Positions 1-6,394 of a stretch of 6,475 bases of DNA are shown here, piece by piece. The DNA is from Bacteroidales bacterium (GTDB taxonomy: Bacteria > Bacteroidota > Bacteroidia > Bacteroidales > P3). A model generated the notes under the pieces. It was not told where the DNA came from, did no database searches, and saw only the letters and a list, made by a program, of their open reading frames with translations. Each line of letters opens with the position of its first letter. Within the stretch, counting starts at the first letter, position 1. A program made the position numbers and the translations under genes. The stretch spans positions 1-6,475 of the forward strand of contig JALNVJ010000093.1 of assembly GCA_023227645.1 (NCBI GenBank), read 5' to 3'.

Positions 1-603
1 ACAGAAAAAACATTTCTAGACCTTCAGGAAAAACAAATTAAATCAAGTTTTGTTACTCTTCATGTTGGCGCTGGCACTTTCAAACCTGTTAGCACAGAAT
101 CAATTGCAGAACATACTATGCACACTGAAAAAATTACTATAACAAAACAAGTTATAAGGAATTTAATAGAACATATTGACAAAAAAATTACTTGTATTGG
201 CACAACATCAGTTAGAACAATTGAAAGTTTATATTGGCATGGAGTTAAATTAATTGAAAATAAAGATGCTGACTTAGAAATTAATATTGAACAATGGGAG
301 CCATACCAAAAAGTAATTGAAATTAGTCCGAAGCTAGCTTTAGAAGCAATTATAGAAAAAATGGGTAAGGAAGATATAATATGTGGACAAACTCAAATAA
401 TTATTGCTCCTTCATATCAATATAGAATAGTATCGGCAATGATAACCAATTTTCACCAACCTAAAAGTACATTATTATTATTAGTGTCGGCAATGATAGG
501 TGAAAAATGGAAAGATTGTTATAAATTTGCCTTAGAAAATGATTTTAGATTTTTGTCATTTGGTGATGCATGTTATTTTGAGCCAAAAACTATAAAAGAA
601 TAA
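1..603 (+). CDS. queA: S-adenosylmethionine:tRNA ribosyltransferase-isomerase (QueA type), 3' part only
   Basis: QueA enzymes transfer and isomerise the ribosyl part of S-adenosylmethionine onto 7-aminomethyl-7-deazaguanine in tRNA, giving epoxyqueuosine in the cytoplasmic queuosine pathway. The frame is already open at base 1, so the gene starts upstream; 200 residues are present, about half of the family length. Visible family motifs (fragment numbering) are VTLHVGAGTF at 18-27, the HTMHTE segment at 38-43, GTTSVRTIES at 67-76, ITNFHQPKST followed by LLLLVSAMIG at 148-167, and FLSFGDACYF at 184-193. An internal ATG at 118 is not the start, because conserved QueA sequence precedes it. The wording of the motifs (NFHQPKS, WKDCYKFALENDFRFLSFGD) fits, from memory, the longer divergent QueA paralogue of Bacteroidetes rather than the classic enzyme, so exact substrate is less certain than family. 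Two consecutive in-frame TAA codons end the gene, 5 bases before pyrH. Confidence 0.93.
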   Translation, partial: TEKTFLDLQEKQIKSSFVTLHVGAGTFKPVSTESIAEHTMHTEKITITKQVIRNLIEHIDKKITCIGTTSVRTIESLYWHGVKLIENKDADLEINIEQWEPYQKVIEISPKLALEAIIEKMGKEDIICGQTQIIIAPSYQYRIVSAMITNFHQPKSTLLLLVSAMIGEKWKDCYKFALENDFRFLSFGDACYFEPKTIKE

Positions 604-608
604 TAAAT

Positions 609-1313
609 ATGAAATACAACAGAATATTATTGAAACTTAGTGGAGAATCTCTTATGGGAGAACAAGAATACGGAATATCTCCATTAATGCTTTCTCAATA
701 TGCAAGAGAAATTAAAGAAATCAAAGAAAAAGGATGTGAAATTGCTATTGTTATTGGAGGAGGAAATATATTTAGAGGTCTTCAAGGAGTAGCACAAGGA
801 ACTGATAGGGTTCAAGGCGATTATATGGGAATGCTTGCAACAATTATTAACTCAATGGCTTTGCAAGGAGAATTAGAAAAACAAGGTGTAAAGACAGAAT
901 TACTTTCAGGTCTTGCAATTGAACCTATTTGTAAAGCACATTCTCGCCATCGTTCAATTGAAGCTTTGGAAGAGGGAAAAGTTGTTATTATTGGAGGAGG
1001 AACAGGAAATCCTTATTTTACTACCGACACAGCCTCGTCTCTTAGAGCAATTGAAATTAAGGCAGATATTATACTTAAAGGCACAAGGGTTGACGGAGTT
1101 TATACTGCAGATCCTGAAAAAGATAAAAAGGCAACTAAGTATTCTGAATTAAGTTTTCAAGAAGCTCTAACAAAACAATTGAAGATTATGGACCTAACGG
1201 CTTTTGCTCTTTGTCAAGAAAACAATCTTCCTATTTATGTTTTCGATATGAACAAAGAAGGCAATCTAAAAAAGGTAGTTATTGGAGAACATATTGGAAC
1301 AATAATTAAATAG
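609..1313 (+). CDS. pyrH: Uridylate kinase (UMP kinase)
   Basis: PyrH phosphorylates UMP to UDP with ATP, an essential cytoplasmic step of pyrimidine nucleotide synthesis; the bacterial enzyme is a hexamer of the amino-acid-kinase fold. The 234-residue length is normal. Motifs in order: KLSGE at 9-13 (phosphate binding), the glycine-rich VIGGGNIFRG at 48-57, DYMGMLATIINSMALQ at 71-86 (UMP side), GGGTGNPYFTTDTAS at 129-143, and KGTRVDGVYTADP at 157-169 (nucleotide side). No key residue appears missing. The start ATG is 5 bases after the queA stop, which suggests one transcript. The upstream bases (AATAATAAAT) contain no Shine-Dalgarno site, as is usual in Bacteroidetes. The next gene is not frr, the common partner of pyrH, and a new promoter lies after the stop. 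Confidence 0.97.
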   Translation: MKYNRILLKLSGESLMGEQEYGISPLMLSQYAREIKEIKEKGCEIAIVIGGGNIFRGLQGVAQGTDRVQGDYMGMLATIINSMALQGELEKQGVKTELLSGLAIEPICKAHSRHRSIEALEEGKVVIIGGGTGNPYFTTDTASSLRAIEIKADIILKGTRVDGVYTADPEKDKKATKYSELSFQEALTKQLKIMDLTAFALCQENNLPIYVFDMNKEGNLKKVVIGEHIGTIIK

Positions 1314-1326
1314 GAATTGGATATAC

Positions 1327-1357
1327 TTGTGTGTTAGAGTTTTTTTCCTTACTTTTG
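1327..1357 (+). promoter_or_regulatory. Bacteroidetes-type promoter for the C69 dipeptidase gene
   Basis: TACTTTTG at 1350-1357 matches the Bacteroidetes -7 consensus TAnnTTTG exactly. A TTG at 1327-1329 lies 20 bases upstream, a suitable position for the -33 element. Transcription would be expected to start around 1362-1364, giving a leader of roughly 40 A/T-rich bases before the ATG at 1401. This suggests the dipeptidase is expressed apart from queA-pyrH, although I see no terminator hairpin after pyrH and read-through is possible. Confidence 0.65.
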
Positions 1358-1363
1358 CGAACT

Positions 1364-1390
1364 TAAATATTAAAACAAATAAATATTAAA
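1364..1390 (+). repeat. Duplicated 11-mer in the dipeptidase leader
   Basis: TAAATATTAAA occurs at 1364-1374 and again, perfectly, at 1380-1390. Each copy is followed by an ACAAA-type segment (ACAAA at 1375-1379; TAGAAACAAA at 1391-1400), the second of which directly abuts the ATG. It looks like a short tandem duplication of an A-rich translation leader. Chance is possible because the region is very A/T-rich. Confidence 0.5.
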
Positions 1391-1400
1391 TAGAAACAAA

Positions 1401-3158
1401 ATGAACAAATTCAGAAAATCACTATCAATGATGCTTGCTGTTGTAATTGCAGGGTCATCGATTTCGAGTTTTGCTTGCACGAGTTTCCTTGTTACAAAAG
1501 GTGCATCAAAAGACGGTTCAACAATGATTACTTATGCAGCAGATTCACATACATTATATGGTGAATTATATTATAGAGCTGCCGCAACATATCCAGAAGG
1601 AACAATGATGCAAGTTATTGATTGGGATTCAGGGAGAAAACTTATAAAAATCCCTCAAGTTGCTCAATCTTACACAACAGTTGGAAATTCAAACCAGTGG
1701 GGTTTATCCATTACAGAAACAACCTATGGTGGTCGTGCCGAACTAGAGGATTCAACAGGAGGAATTGACTATGGTACATTAATTTATTTAACCCTACAAA
1801 GAGCCAAAAATGCTCGTGAGGCAATAAAACAAATTGCAGAATTAGTTGATACTTATGGTTATTTCTCAGCAGGAGAGTCTTTCTCAATAGCCGATGCTGA
1901 TGAAGTTTGGATCTTAGAAATTATAGGAAAAGGATATCCTGTACTTGATAAAAAAGGAAAAGTTCATAAGGATTGGAAACAAGGAGCAGTTTGGGTAGCA
2001 ATGAAAGTTCCAGATGGATATATTTCAGGACACGCAAACCATGCTCGTATAACAACCTTCCCTCAAGAAGTAAAGAAAAGCTATAAATCAATCTCCTCAA
2101 AAAATTTAAAAGAAATATTCCGCCCAGAAGTAGAGGTTGTTTATTCTCATGATGTAATAAACTTCGCAAGATTAAAAGGATATTATGATGGAGTTGATAA
2201 AGATTTTTCATTTAGCGACACATACGCACCAATAACTTTTAGTGCTGCAAGAGGATGCGAGGCTAGAGTTTATGCTGGTTTCCTTCGTTGCAATAAATCA
2301 ATGATTAAATATGAAGACTACGCAATGGGACATAACCTAAAAAACCGTATGCCATTATGGATTAAACCAGAAAATAAACTATCAGTTAGAGATGTTATGG
2401 AATTAATGCGTGATCATTATGAAGGAACACCAATGGATATGACAAAAGATCTTGGAGCAGGTCCTCATAGTTGTCCTTATCGTTGGAGACCAATGGGATT
2501 TGAAGTTAATGGAGTTAATTATATTAATGAAAGAGCAACTTCAACCCAACAAACCGGATTTGCTTTAGTTGCACAATCAAGATCTTGGATGCCTGAAGGA
2601 GCAAAAGGAATTCTTTGGTTTGGAGTTGATGATACATATTCAACAGTTTTTGTCCCTATGTACACCAACATAACAAGAGCTCCTGAAAACTACCGTGAAG
2701 GAAATGGAAATATGGTTACATATTCTGAAACATCTGCTTTCTGGTTATTTAATCAAGTTACAAACTTTGCTTACCTAAGATATTCTGATATTATTGTTGA
2801 TATTAGAAAAGTACAAAATGAATTAGAAGAAGGCTTTATAAAAGAAGTTGAAGAATTTGATAATAAATTAAAATCAACTTCTCCTGATCAAATGAGAAGC
2901 GATATAACTAGATTCTCAATTGCAAAGTCTGACCAAACATTTAAGACATGGAAGAAACTAAGCCAATATCTATTAGTTAAATATATTGATGGTAATATTA
3001 AAAAAGAAAAGGATGGAAAATTCATGGAAAGCCCATATCGTCAAGGACAAAATGTCTTTCCTGAACAAAAACCTTATCCAACAAAATGGTTAGAGATGAT
3101 TATTAAAGACCATGGAGATATTATCAAAGTACCTGCAGGAACACCAAAAGGACATTAA
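1401..3158 (+). CDS. Secreted C69-family dipeptidase (Ntn hydrolase)
   Basis: Peptidase family C69 (PepD type) cleaves dipeptides or short peptides using an N-terminal cysteine freed by processing. The 585-residue product starts with a signal peptide: basic residues at 3-6 and a hydrophobic stretch at about 8-24. Cleavage after SSFA (residue 25) would expose Cys26 of CTSFLV, the expected nucleophile, so export and activation may be one event. Further family-like segments are YAADSHTLYG (45-54), NSNQWGLSITETTYGGR (97-112), SAGESFSIADADEVW (156-170, then LEIIGKG), WVAMKVPDGYISGHANHARI (198-217, the last with the conserved Asn213/Arg216 region), and a C-terminal VAQSR...GILWFGVDDTYSTVFVPMY (390-421). 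The length fits Bacteroidetes members, which are longer than lactobacillar PepD. SFAC is a poor lipobox, so a lipoprotein is less likely. It has its own promoter and a terminator, so it is probably a single-gene unit. Site is probably periplasm; substrate preference is unknown. Confidence 0.9.
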   Translation: MNKFRKSLSMMLAVVIAGSSISSFACTSFLVTKGASKDGSTMITYAADSHTLYGELYYRAAATYPEGTMMQVIDWDSGRKLIKIPQVAQSYTTVGNSNQWGLSITETTYGGRAELEDSTGGIDYGTLIYLTLQRAKNAREAIKQIAELVDTYGYFSAGESFSIADADEVWILEIIGKGYPVLDKKGKVHKDWKQGAVWVAMKVPDGYISGHANHARITTFPQEVKKSYKSISSKNLKEIFRPEVEVVYSHDVINFARLKGYYDGVDKDFSFSDTYAPITFSAARGCEARVYAGFLRCNKSMIKYEDYAMGHNLKNRMPLWIKPENKLSVRDVMELMRDHYEGTPMDMTKDLGAGPHSCPYRWRPMGFEVNGVNYINERATSTQQTGFALVAQSRSWMPEGAKGILWFGVDDTYSTVFVPMYTNITRAPENYREGNGNMVTYSETSAFWLFNQVTNFAYLRYSDIIVDIRKVQNELEEGFIKEVEEFDNKLKSTSPDQMRSDITRFSIAKSDQTFKTWKKLSQYLLVKYIDGNIKKEKDGKFMESPYRQGQNVFPEQKPYPTKWLEMIIKDHGDIIKVPAGTPKGH

Positions 3159-3181
3159 TAAATAAGTAGAAAATACATAAA

Positions 3182-3216
3182 AAAAGGGACAAAGGTTAAA
3201 TACTTTTGTCCTTTTT
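3182..3216 (+). terminator. Rho-independent terminator after the dipeptidase
   Basis: Bases 3182-3195 pair with 3203-3216 as a continuous 14-bp stem including two G-U pairs (3186/3212 and 3194/3204), around the 7-base loop TTAAATA. The core is GGGACAAAGG against CTTTTGTCCT. An A run on the 5' side and a T run (TTTTTCTTT) on the 3' side give the classic form, and the A run would let it act to some degree on both strands. It separates the dipeptidase from the His-rich/TonB unit. Confidence 0.87.
3201..3208 (+). promoter_or_regulatory. Possible -7 promoter element inside the terminator hairpin
   Basis: TACTTTTG is the same 8-mer found at the dipeptidase promoter and fits TAnnTTTG. It ends 26 bases before the ATG of the His-rich protein, a workable distance for a short leader. 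No TTG or TTTG is visible at the -33 position (about 3176-3182), and these bases form the 3' arm of the terminator, so the match may be a by-product of that hairpin. It is still the best candidate start site for the 3235-6007 unit. Confidence 0.3.
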
Positions 3217-3234
3217 CTTTCGTTATCAAAAAGA

Positions 3235-3591
3235 ATGAAAAAAGGGAAAAGACCTATAGGTGTTACATTATTATTGCTATATATATTCTTCTTTGCGAGT
3301 GCAAATTTGCATCCTCATGTTCATATAGTTGACGGAATAACAATAGTACACTCTCATTTTTCCAAAGATACACCTCCTTTTTCCTCCACAAAAACAACAC
3401 ATACACACAACTCAAAGGAAATAAACCTCATTCATAACTTCAATAACACATTATTTTTCATTATTTTTCTTGCTACAAGCTTAGGCATAATATTGTTTAA
3501 ACCAATAAAAATTGAAGTAGAAAGACAAATATTAATCCCTCTAAAAGTCTATCTTTACAACTCCTGCTTAAGGGGTCCCCCAGTTTGTTAG
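3235..3591 (+). CDS. Small histidine-rich membrane or exported protein next to a TonB receptor
   Basis: I cannot assign a named family. The 118-residue product has a basic N-terminus (KKGKR), a hydrophobic segment at 8-23 that could be a signal peptide (possible cleavage after ASA, 21-23) or a membrane anchor, then a region with eight histidines (H26, 28, 30, 39, 41, 56, 58, 67) in patterns HPHVH, HSH and HTH. A second hydrophobic segment spans about 72-88, followed by a basic tail ending CLRGPPVC. A short His-rich protein with two hydrophobic segments and a terminal LR(G/A)PP is, from memory, recurrent beside TonB receptors in Bacteroidetes, and the tail recalls DUF2946 proteins of proteobacterial copper loci. 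That link is resemblance only. The likely topology puts the His region in the periplasm, where it could bind Zn, Cu or a similar ion. It lies 112 bases before the receptor gene and is probably co-transcribed with it. Confidence 0.72.
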   Translation: MKKGKRPIGVTLLLLYIFFFASANLHPHVHIVDGITIVHSHFSKDTPPFSSTKTTHTHNSKEINLIHNFNNTLFFIIFLATSLGIILFKPIKIEVERQILIPLKVYLYNSCLRGPPVC

Positions 3592-3604
3592 TTCATATAT
3601 AATA

Positions 3605-3658
3605 AGGTTTATAGAAGAAACCTAACCTAAAGAATCCTAATATAAAATATCAAGGATT
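3605..3658 (+). other. Two short stem-loops in the gap before the TonB receptor gene
   Basis: AGGTTT (3605-3610) pairs with AAACCT (3618-3623) over a 7-base loop, and AATCCT (3633-3638) pairs with AGGATT (3653-3658) over a 14-base A/T loop. Neither has a following T run, so they are not ordinary terminators. CCTAA also occurs three times (3621, 3626, 3636). No good TAnnTTTG promoter is visible in this gap; TATTTATG at 3665-3672 has one mismatch and lacks a -33 partner. The stems could tune expression between the two genes or protect mRNA, or be chance in A/T-rich DNA. Confidence 0.3.
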
Positions 3659-3703
3659 TAGATATATTTATGTTCAAATTAACAAATTTAGATAAAAAAA
3701 TCA

Positions 3704-6007
3704 ATGAAAAGAATAATATTATTTGCTGTAATATTTGTGAATATTATAGCTTATGCTGCTCCAACCGTGAAAAACAACGATCAAGCAAGCATAGAAGGGC
3801 ATGTCTTTGATGCTAGAACAAAAGAGCCAATAGCTTATGCATCTATTGGAATTAAAGGAACTTCAATCGGAACTGTTACAGATAGGGATGGTAATTTTGT
3901 TTTAAGGAGCCTTCATCCTGGCAACTACACCCTAGTTATAACTTATGTTGGATATGAGAAACAGGAAAAAGAAATAAGAGTTTTCAGAAATAGAGCTGTT
4001 CACGCGCATATTGAGCTTAAAGAAACAACAGTTATGATGGATGAGGTTGTTATTTCGGCAAGCAGAGTTGAAACCAACAGGAAGGAAGCACCCGTAATTG
4101 TTAATGTTATGTCCGAAAAAACATTCCAAGAATCCAATGCCCAAGACCTTTCTCAAGCTCTCCCTTTCCAATCAGGAGTTAGGGTTGAGTATAACTGTCA
4201 AAACTGTGGGTTTCCTCAAGTGAGGATTAATGGACTTGAAGGTCATTACGCACAAATATTAATTGACTCAAAATCAATTATGTCTTCACTTGGTGGGGTT
4301 TATGGTTTAGAACAAATGCCAGTAAATATGGTTGAAAGAGTTGAAGTGGTAAAAGGAGCTGGATCTGCACTCTATGGCTCAAATGCAATTGCAGGAATAA
4401 TTAATATCATTACCAAAGAACCCCTTACCCCTTCCTACTCAATAGGAACAGATATTCAAGCAATTGGACTTAAATCCTATGCTCAAAACTTTAATGCAAA
4501 TGCAGTTGTTATTGGGAAACACAATAAATCAGGGGCCTCGTTTTATCAAACATTTAGAAAGAAAAACCCTTATGATCAAGATGGAGATGGATTTTCTGAA
4601 ATAGGTAAACTTGACGCATTTTCTTTTGGAACAAGATCTTTTTATAAACTATCCAACACTCAAAAGATAAGTTTAGAATACCACACAATGCAAGAAGCAC
4701 GTCGAGGAGGAAATGCTTTTGACAAACCACCACACGAATCAGATATCACTGAGATGACAGAACATAAGATCCATTCAGGAGGACTAACCTACGATTATAT
4801 TGGCCTTGAAGGAAACAGCAAATACTCCATTTACACCTCAACACAATATATTGATAGGGAATCCTATTTTGGAGCCAATCATGACCTTAATGCTTACGGC
4901 AAAAGTAACGACCTAACATTTCTATTAGGAACACAAGGTTATAATAAAATAGAAAAACTTATTTTCCTCCCAGCAAACATAGTGTATGGATTAGAATATA
5001 ATAGCAATAGTTTGGAAGATAATATTATTGGTTATAATATTAAGACAGAACAATCCACAAATATTTTTGGAGGATTTGCACAATCAGAATGGTCAAGCAA
5101 ATACTTTAAATTTCTTATTGGAGCTCGTCTGGACAAACATAACCTTATTAACAAACCAATATTTAGTCCACGTCTTAATCTAATGTTCACCCCTAGTTCA
5201 AATCATCAAGTCAGAGCTTCTTATGGTTCAGGATATAGAGCTCCACAAGCTTATGATGAAGACCTACATGTAACGCAAGTTGGAGGACAATCACTAAGAA
5301 CAGTACTTGATCCAAACCTCAGGCCAGAATACTCCCAAAGCCTTAGCCTATCCTCAGACTATTATGTAGAACTAAACAATAACTACCAAGCTAATTTATT
5401 AGTTGAAGGTTTTTACACCAGTCTAAAAGACGTTTTTGCATTAAAAGTTATCGACTATGATACTAATACCAACACAATATACCAATTACGTTATAATGCA
5501 ACAGGAGCAAAAATTGGAGGAGTGAGCCTAACGGCAAAACTTTCCTACCAAGCAAAATACACCCTAACATTAGGTTACACATACCAACAAAGTAGGTATA
5601 ATGATATTGAAAACTGGTCAAAAGATCCATCCATTGAAGGAACAAAAAAAATGCTTAGGACACCAAACAACTACGCATATGCAACATTAAGCCTAATCCC
5701 AGTTAAACCACTGAATATATCCCTATCAGGAACATATACCGGTCAAATGATAGTTCCTCACAATGAAGGATATATTGCTAATGATAAATTAGAAACAACT
5801 CCTCAGTTTTTCGATTTGAACTTAGTAGCATCGTACGACTTTAAGCTAAAAGAAGACCTAATATTTCAAATTGGAGGAGGAATAAAAAATATATTTAACT
5901 CCTATCAAAAAGACTTTGACAAAGGAATAAATCGTGATGCAGGTTATATATATGGACCAATGCAACCTAGAACAGTTTATATATCCTTGAAGCTATTTAG
6001 TAAATAG
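3704..6007 (+). CDS. TonB-dependent outer-membrane receptor with CarboxypepD-regulatory-like domain; metal-type substrate suspected
   Basis: This 767-residue receptor would import a ligand across the outer membrane using energy passed on by TonB-ExbB-ExbD. Order of parts: signal peptide 1-18 (hydrophobic 4-17, AYA then AP); carboxypeptidase-D regulatory-like beta domain about 29-107 (IEGHVFDARTKEPIAYASI, GTVTDRDGNFVL, GNYTLVITYVGY); a linker with MMDEVVISASR at 111-121, where such receptors carry their TonB-box-like segment; plug about 125-240, with VERVEVVKGAGSALYGSNAI at 210-229 and GIINIITK at 231-238; then a 22-strand-type barrel to the end, with PRTVYISLKLFSK as the last strand. Length is normal and no frameshift is seen. 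Two marks stand out: Cys165-x-x-Cys168 (NCQNCG) in the plug, and an EF-hand-like DQDGDGFSE at 291-299. The C-terminus ends LFSK rather than in the usual aromatic residue, with Phe third from last. The upstream His-rich gene suggests a metal or metal complex as substrate; heme, siderophore or cobalamin cannot be excluded. Confidence 0.93.
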   Translation: MKRIILFAVIFVNIIAYAAPTVKNNDQASIEGHVFDARTKEPIAYASIGIKGTSIGTVTDRDGNFVLRSLHPGNYTLVITYVGYEKQEKEIRVFRNRAVHAHIELKETTVMMDEVVISASRVETNRKEAPVIVNVMSEKTFQESNAQDLSQALPFQSGVRVEYNCQNCGFPQVRINGLEGHYAQILIDSKSIMSSLGGVYGLEQMPVNMVERVEVVKGAGSALYGSNAIAGIINIITKEPLTPSYSIGTDIQAIGLKSYAQNFNANAVVIGKHNKSGASFYQTFRKKNPYDQDGDGFSEIGKLDAFSFGTRSFYKLSNTQKISLEYHTMQEARRGGNAFDKPPHESDITEMTEHKIHSGGLTYDYIGLEGNSKYSIYTSTQYIDRESYFGANHDLNAYGKSNDLTFLLGTQGYNKIEKLIFLPANIVYGLEYNSNSLEDNIIGYNIKTEQSTNIFGGFAQSEWSSKYFKFLIGARLDKHNLINKPIFSPRLNLMFTPSSNHQVRASYGSGYRAPQAYDEDLHVTQVGGQSLRTVLDPNLRPEYSQSLSLSSDYYVELNNNYQANLLVEGFYTSLKDVFALKVIDYDTNTNTIYQLRYNATGAKIGGVSLTAKLSYQAKYTLTLGYTYQQSRYNDIENWSKDPSIEGTKKMLRTPNNYAYATLSLIPVKPLNISLSGTYTGQMIVPHNEGYIANDKLETTPQFFDLNLVASYDFKLKEDLIFQIGGGIKNIFNSYQKDFDKGINRDAGYIYGPMQPRTVYISLKLFSK

Positions 6008-6081
6008 AGTTATTCCCTCATAATTTAAGACCGTTACAAGGTAAAACTCAACATTAAAGACTAGCAAACAGGTTGTTAAAA

Positions 6082-6105
6082 GGTAGTATCCCAAAAAGTG
6101 TGTAA
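6082..6105 (+). repeat. Left terminal inverted repeat of the MITE-like element
   Basis: GGTAGTATCCC followed by AAAAAGTGTGTAA. It differs from the right end at four positions, all in the outer 11 bases; the inner 13 bases are identical. The outer bases fit the IS256-like pattern less well than the right end does, so this end is probably mutated. Confidence 0.75.
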
Positions 6106-6209
6106 GAAGGTTCTAATTTAGTAGTCCAAACCTAATCATTTTTCTAAATAATCAAGTTGAAAAATATTTTAACTAAGTTATTTCACATTTAGAAGAAGTT
6201 ATTTTACCC

Positions 6210-6248
6210 AAAAAGTCTGACTTTTCACCCTCATAAGTCAGACTTTTT
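6210..6248 (+). terminator. Perfect 14-bp hairpin in the centre of the MITE-like element; possible bidirectional terminator
   Basis: AAAAAGTCTGACTT (6210-6223) pairs perfectly with AAGTCAGACTTTTT (6235-6248) across the 11-base loop TTCACCCTCAT. The A run before and T run after the stem give a symmetric terminator shape that could stop transcription from either side. It is the only strong hairpin downstream of the TonB receptor gene, so it may serve as that gene's terminator about 200 bases after the stop. Because AGTCnGACT is itself nearly palindromic, the arms are also direct repeats: 6214-6230 and 6236-6252 agree at 15 of 17 positions and both end in ACCC. Confidence 0.6.
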
Positions 6249-6337
6249 ACCCTAAACAAAGAAGTTAAAATCTAAAATAATCAAGTTTAAATCCACAGGT
6301 TTAATTTGCAAATACAAAATTAAAAAACTTTTGTGCT

Positions 6338-6361
6338 TTACACACTTTTTCGGACAGTATC
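6338..6361 (-). repeat. Right terminal inverted repeat of the MITE-like element
   Basis: On the minus strand it reads GATACTGTCCG followed by AAAAAGTGTGTAA, continuing AGC inward. This is the better preserved end and the one that most resembles IS256-family termini. Confidence 0.75.
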
Positions 6362-6394
6362 GGTTTGTAGGAAAATAGATTTAATCTAATTGAA

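Larger units (their letters stand above)
6082..6361. mobile_element. MITE-like non-autonomous element with IS256-like terminal inverted repeats
   Basis: A 280-bp segment is bounded by 24-base inverted repeats (6082-6105 and 6338-6361). Read inward, the left end is GGTAGTATCCC then AAAAAGTGTGTAA, and the right end is GATACTGTCCG then the same 13 bases: 20 of 24 identical. The pattern GATA..GTCCG....TGTGTAAA resembles IS256-family ends as I remember them. The interior has no transposase or other gene, but has a central perfect hairpin (6210-6248) and a direct 12-mer AATAATCAAGTT at 6147-6158 and 6276-6287. I see no clean 8-9 bp target duplication: GGTTGTTA (6071-6078) and GGTTTGTA (6362-6369) agree at 6 of 8 positions, but the left one is 3 bases away from the repeat. 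The left end is the more decayed, so the copy is probably old. It could also be an internally deleted IS. Confidence 0.7.

Noticed and set aside
913..1152. Second open frame inside pyrH on the same strand
   Set aside because: It lies wholly within the well-supported UMP kinase gene, has no family-like sequence, and reads as an out-of-frame shadow.
1314..1349. Terminator after pyrH
   Set aside because: There is a T run at about 1340-1347 but no stable stem before it.
1921..2211. Minus-strand open frame opposite the dipeptidase gene
   Set aside because: It is Leu-rich antisense sequence to conserved C69 coding DNA and shows no leader or domain of its own.
3592..3703. Riboswitch such as a cobalamin element before the TonB receptor
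   Set aside because: The gap is only 112 A/T-rich bases with two small stems; the conserved cobalamin-riboswitch core is not visible.
3932..4171. Minus-strand open frame opposite the TonB receptor gene
   Set aside because: It is antisense to the regulatory-like and early plug domains; the product has no recognisable features.
5463..5645. Minus-strand open frame opposite the receptor barrel
   Set aside because: It is short, antisense to beta-barrel coding sequence, and has no promoter or leader of its own.
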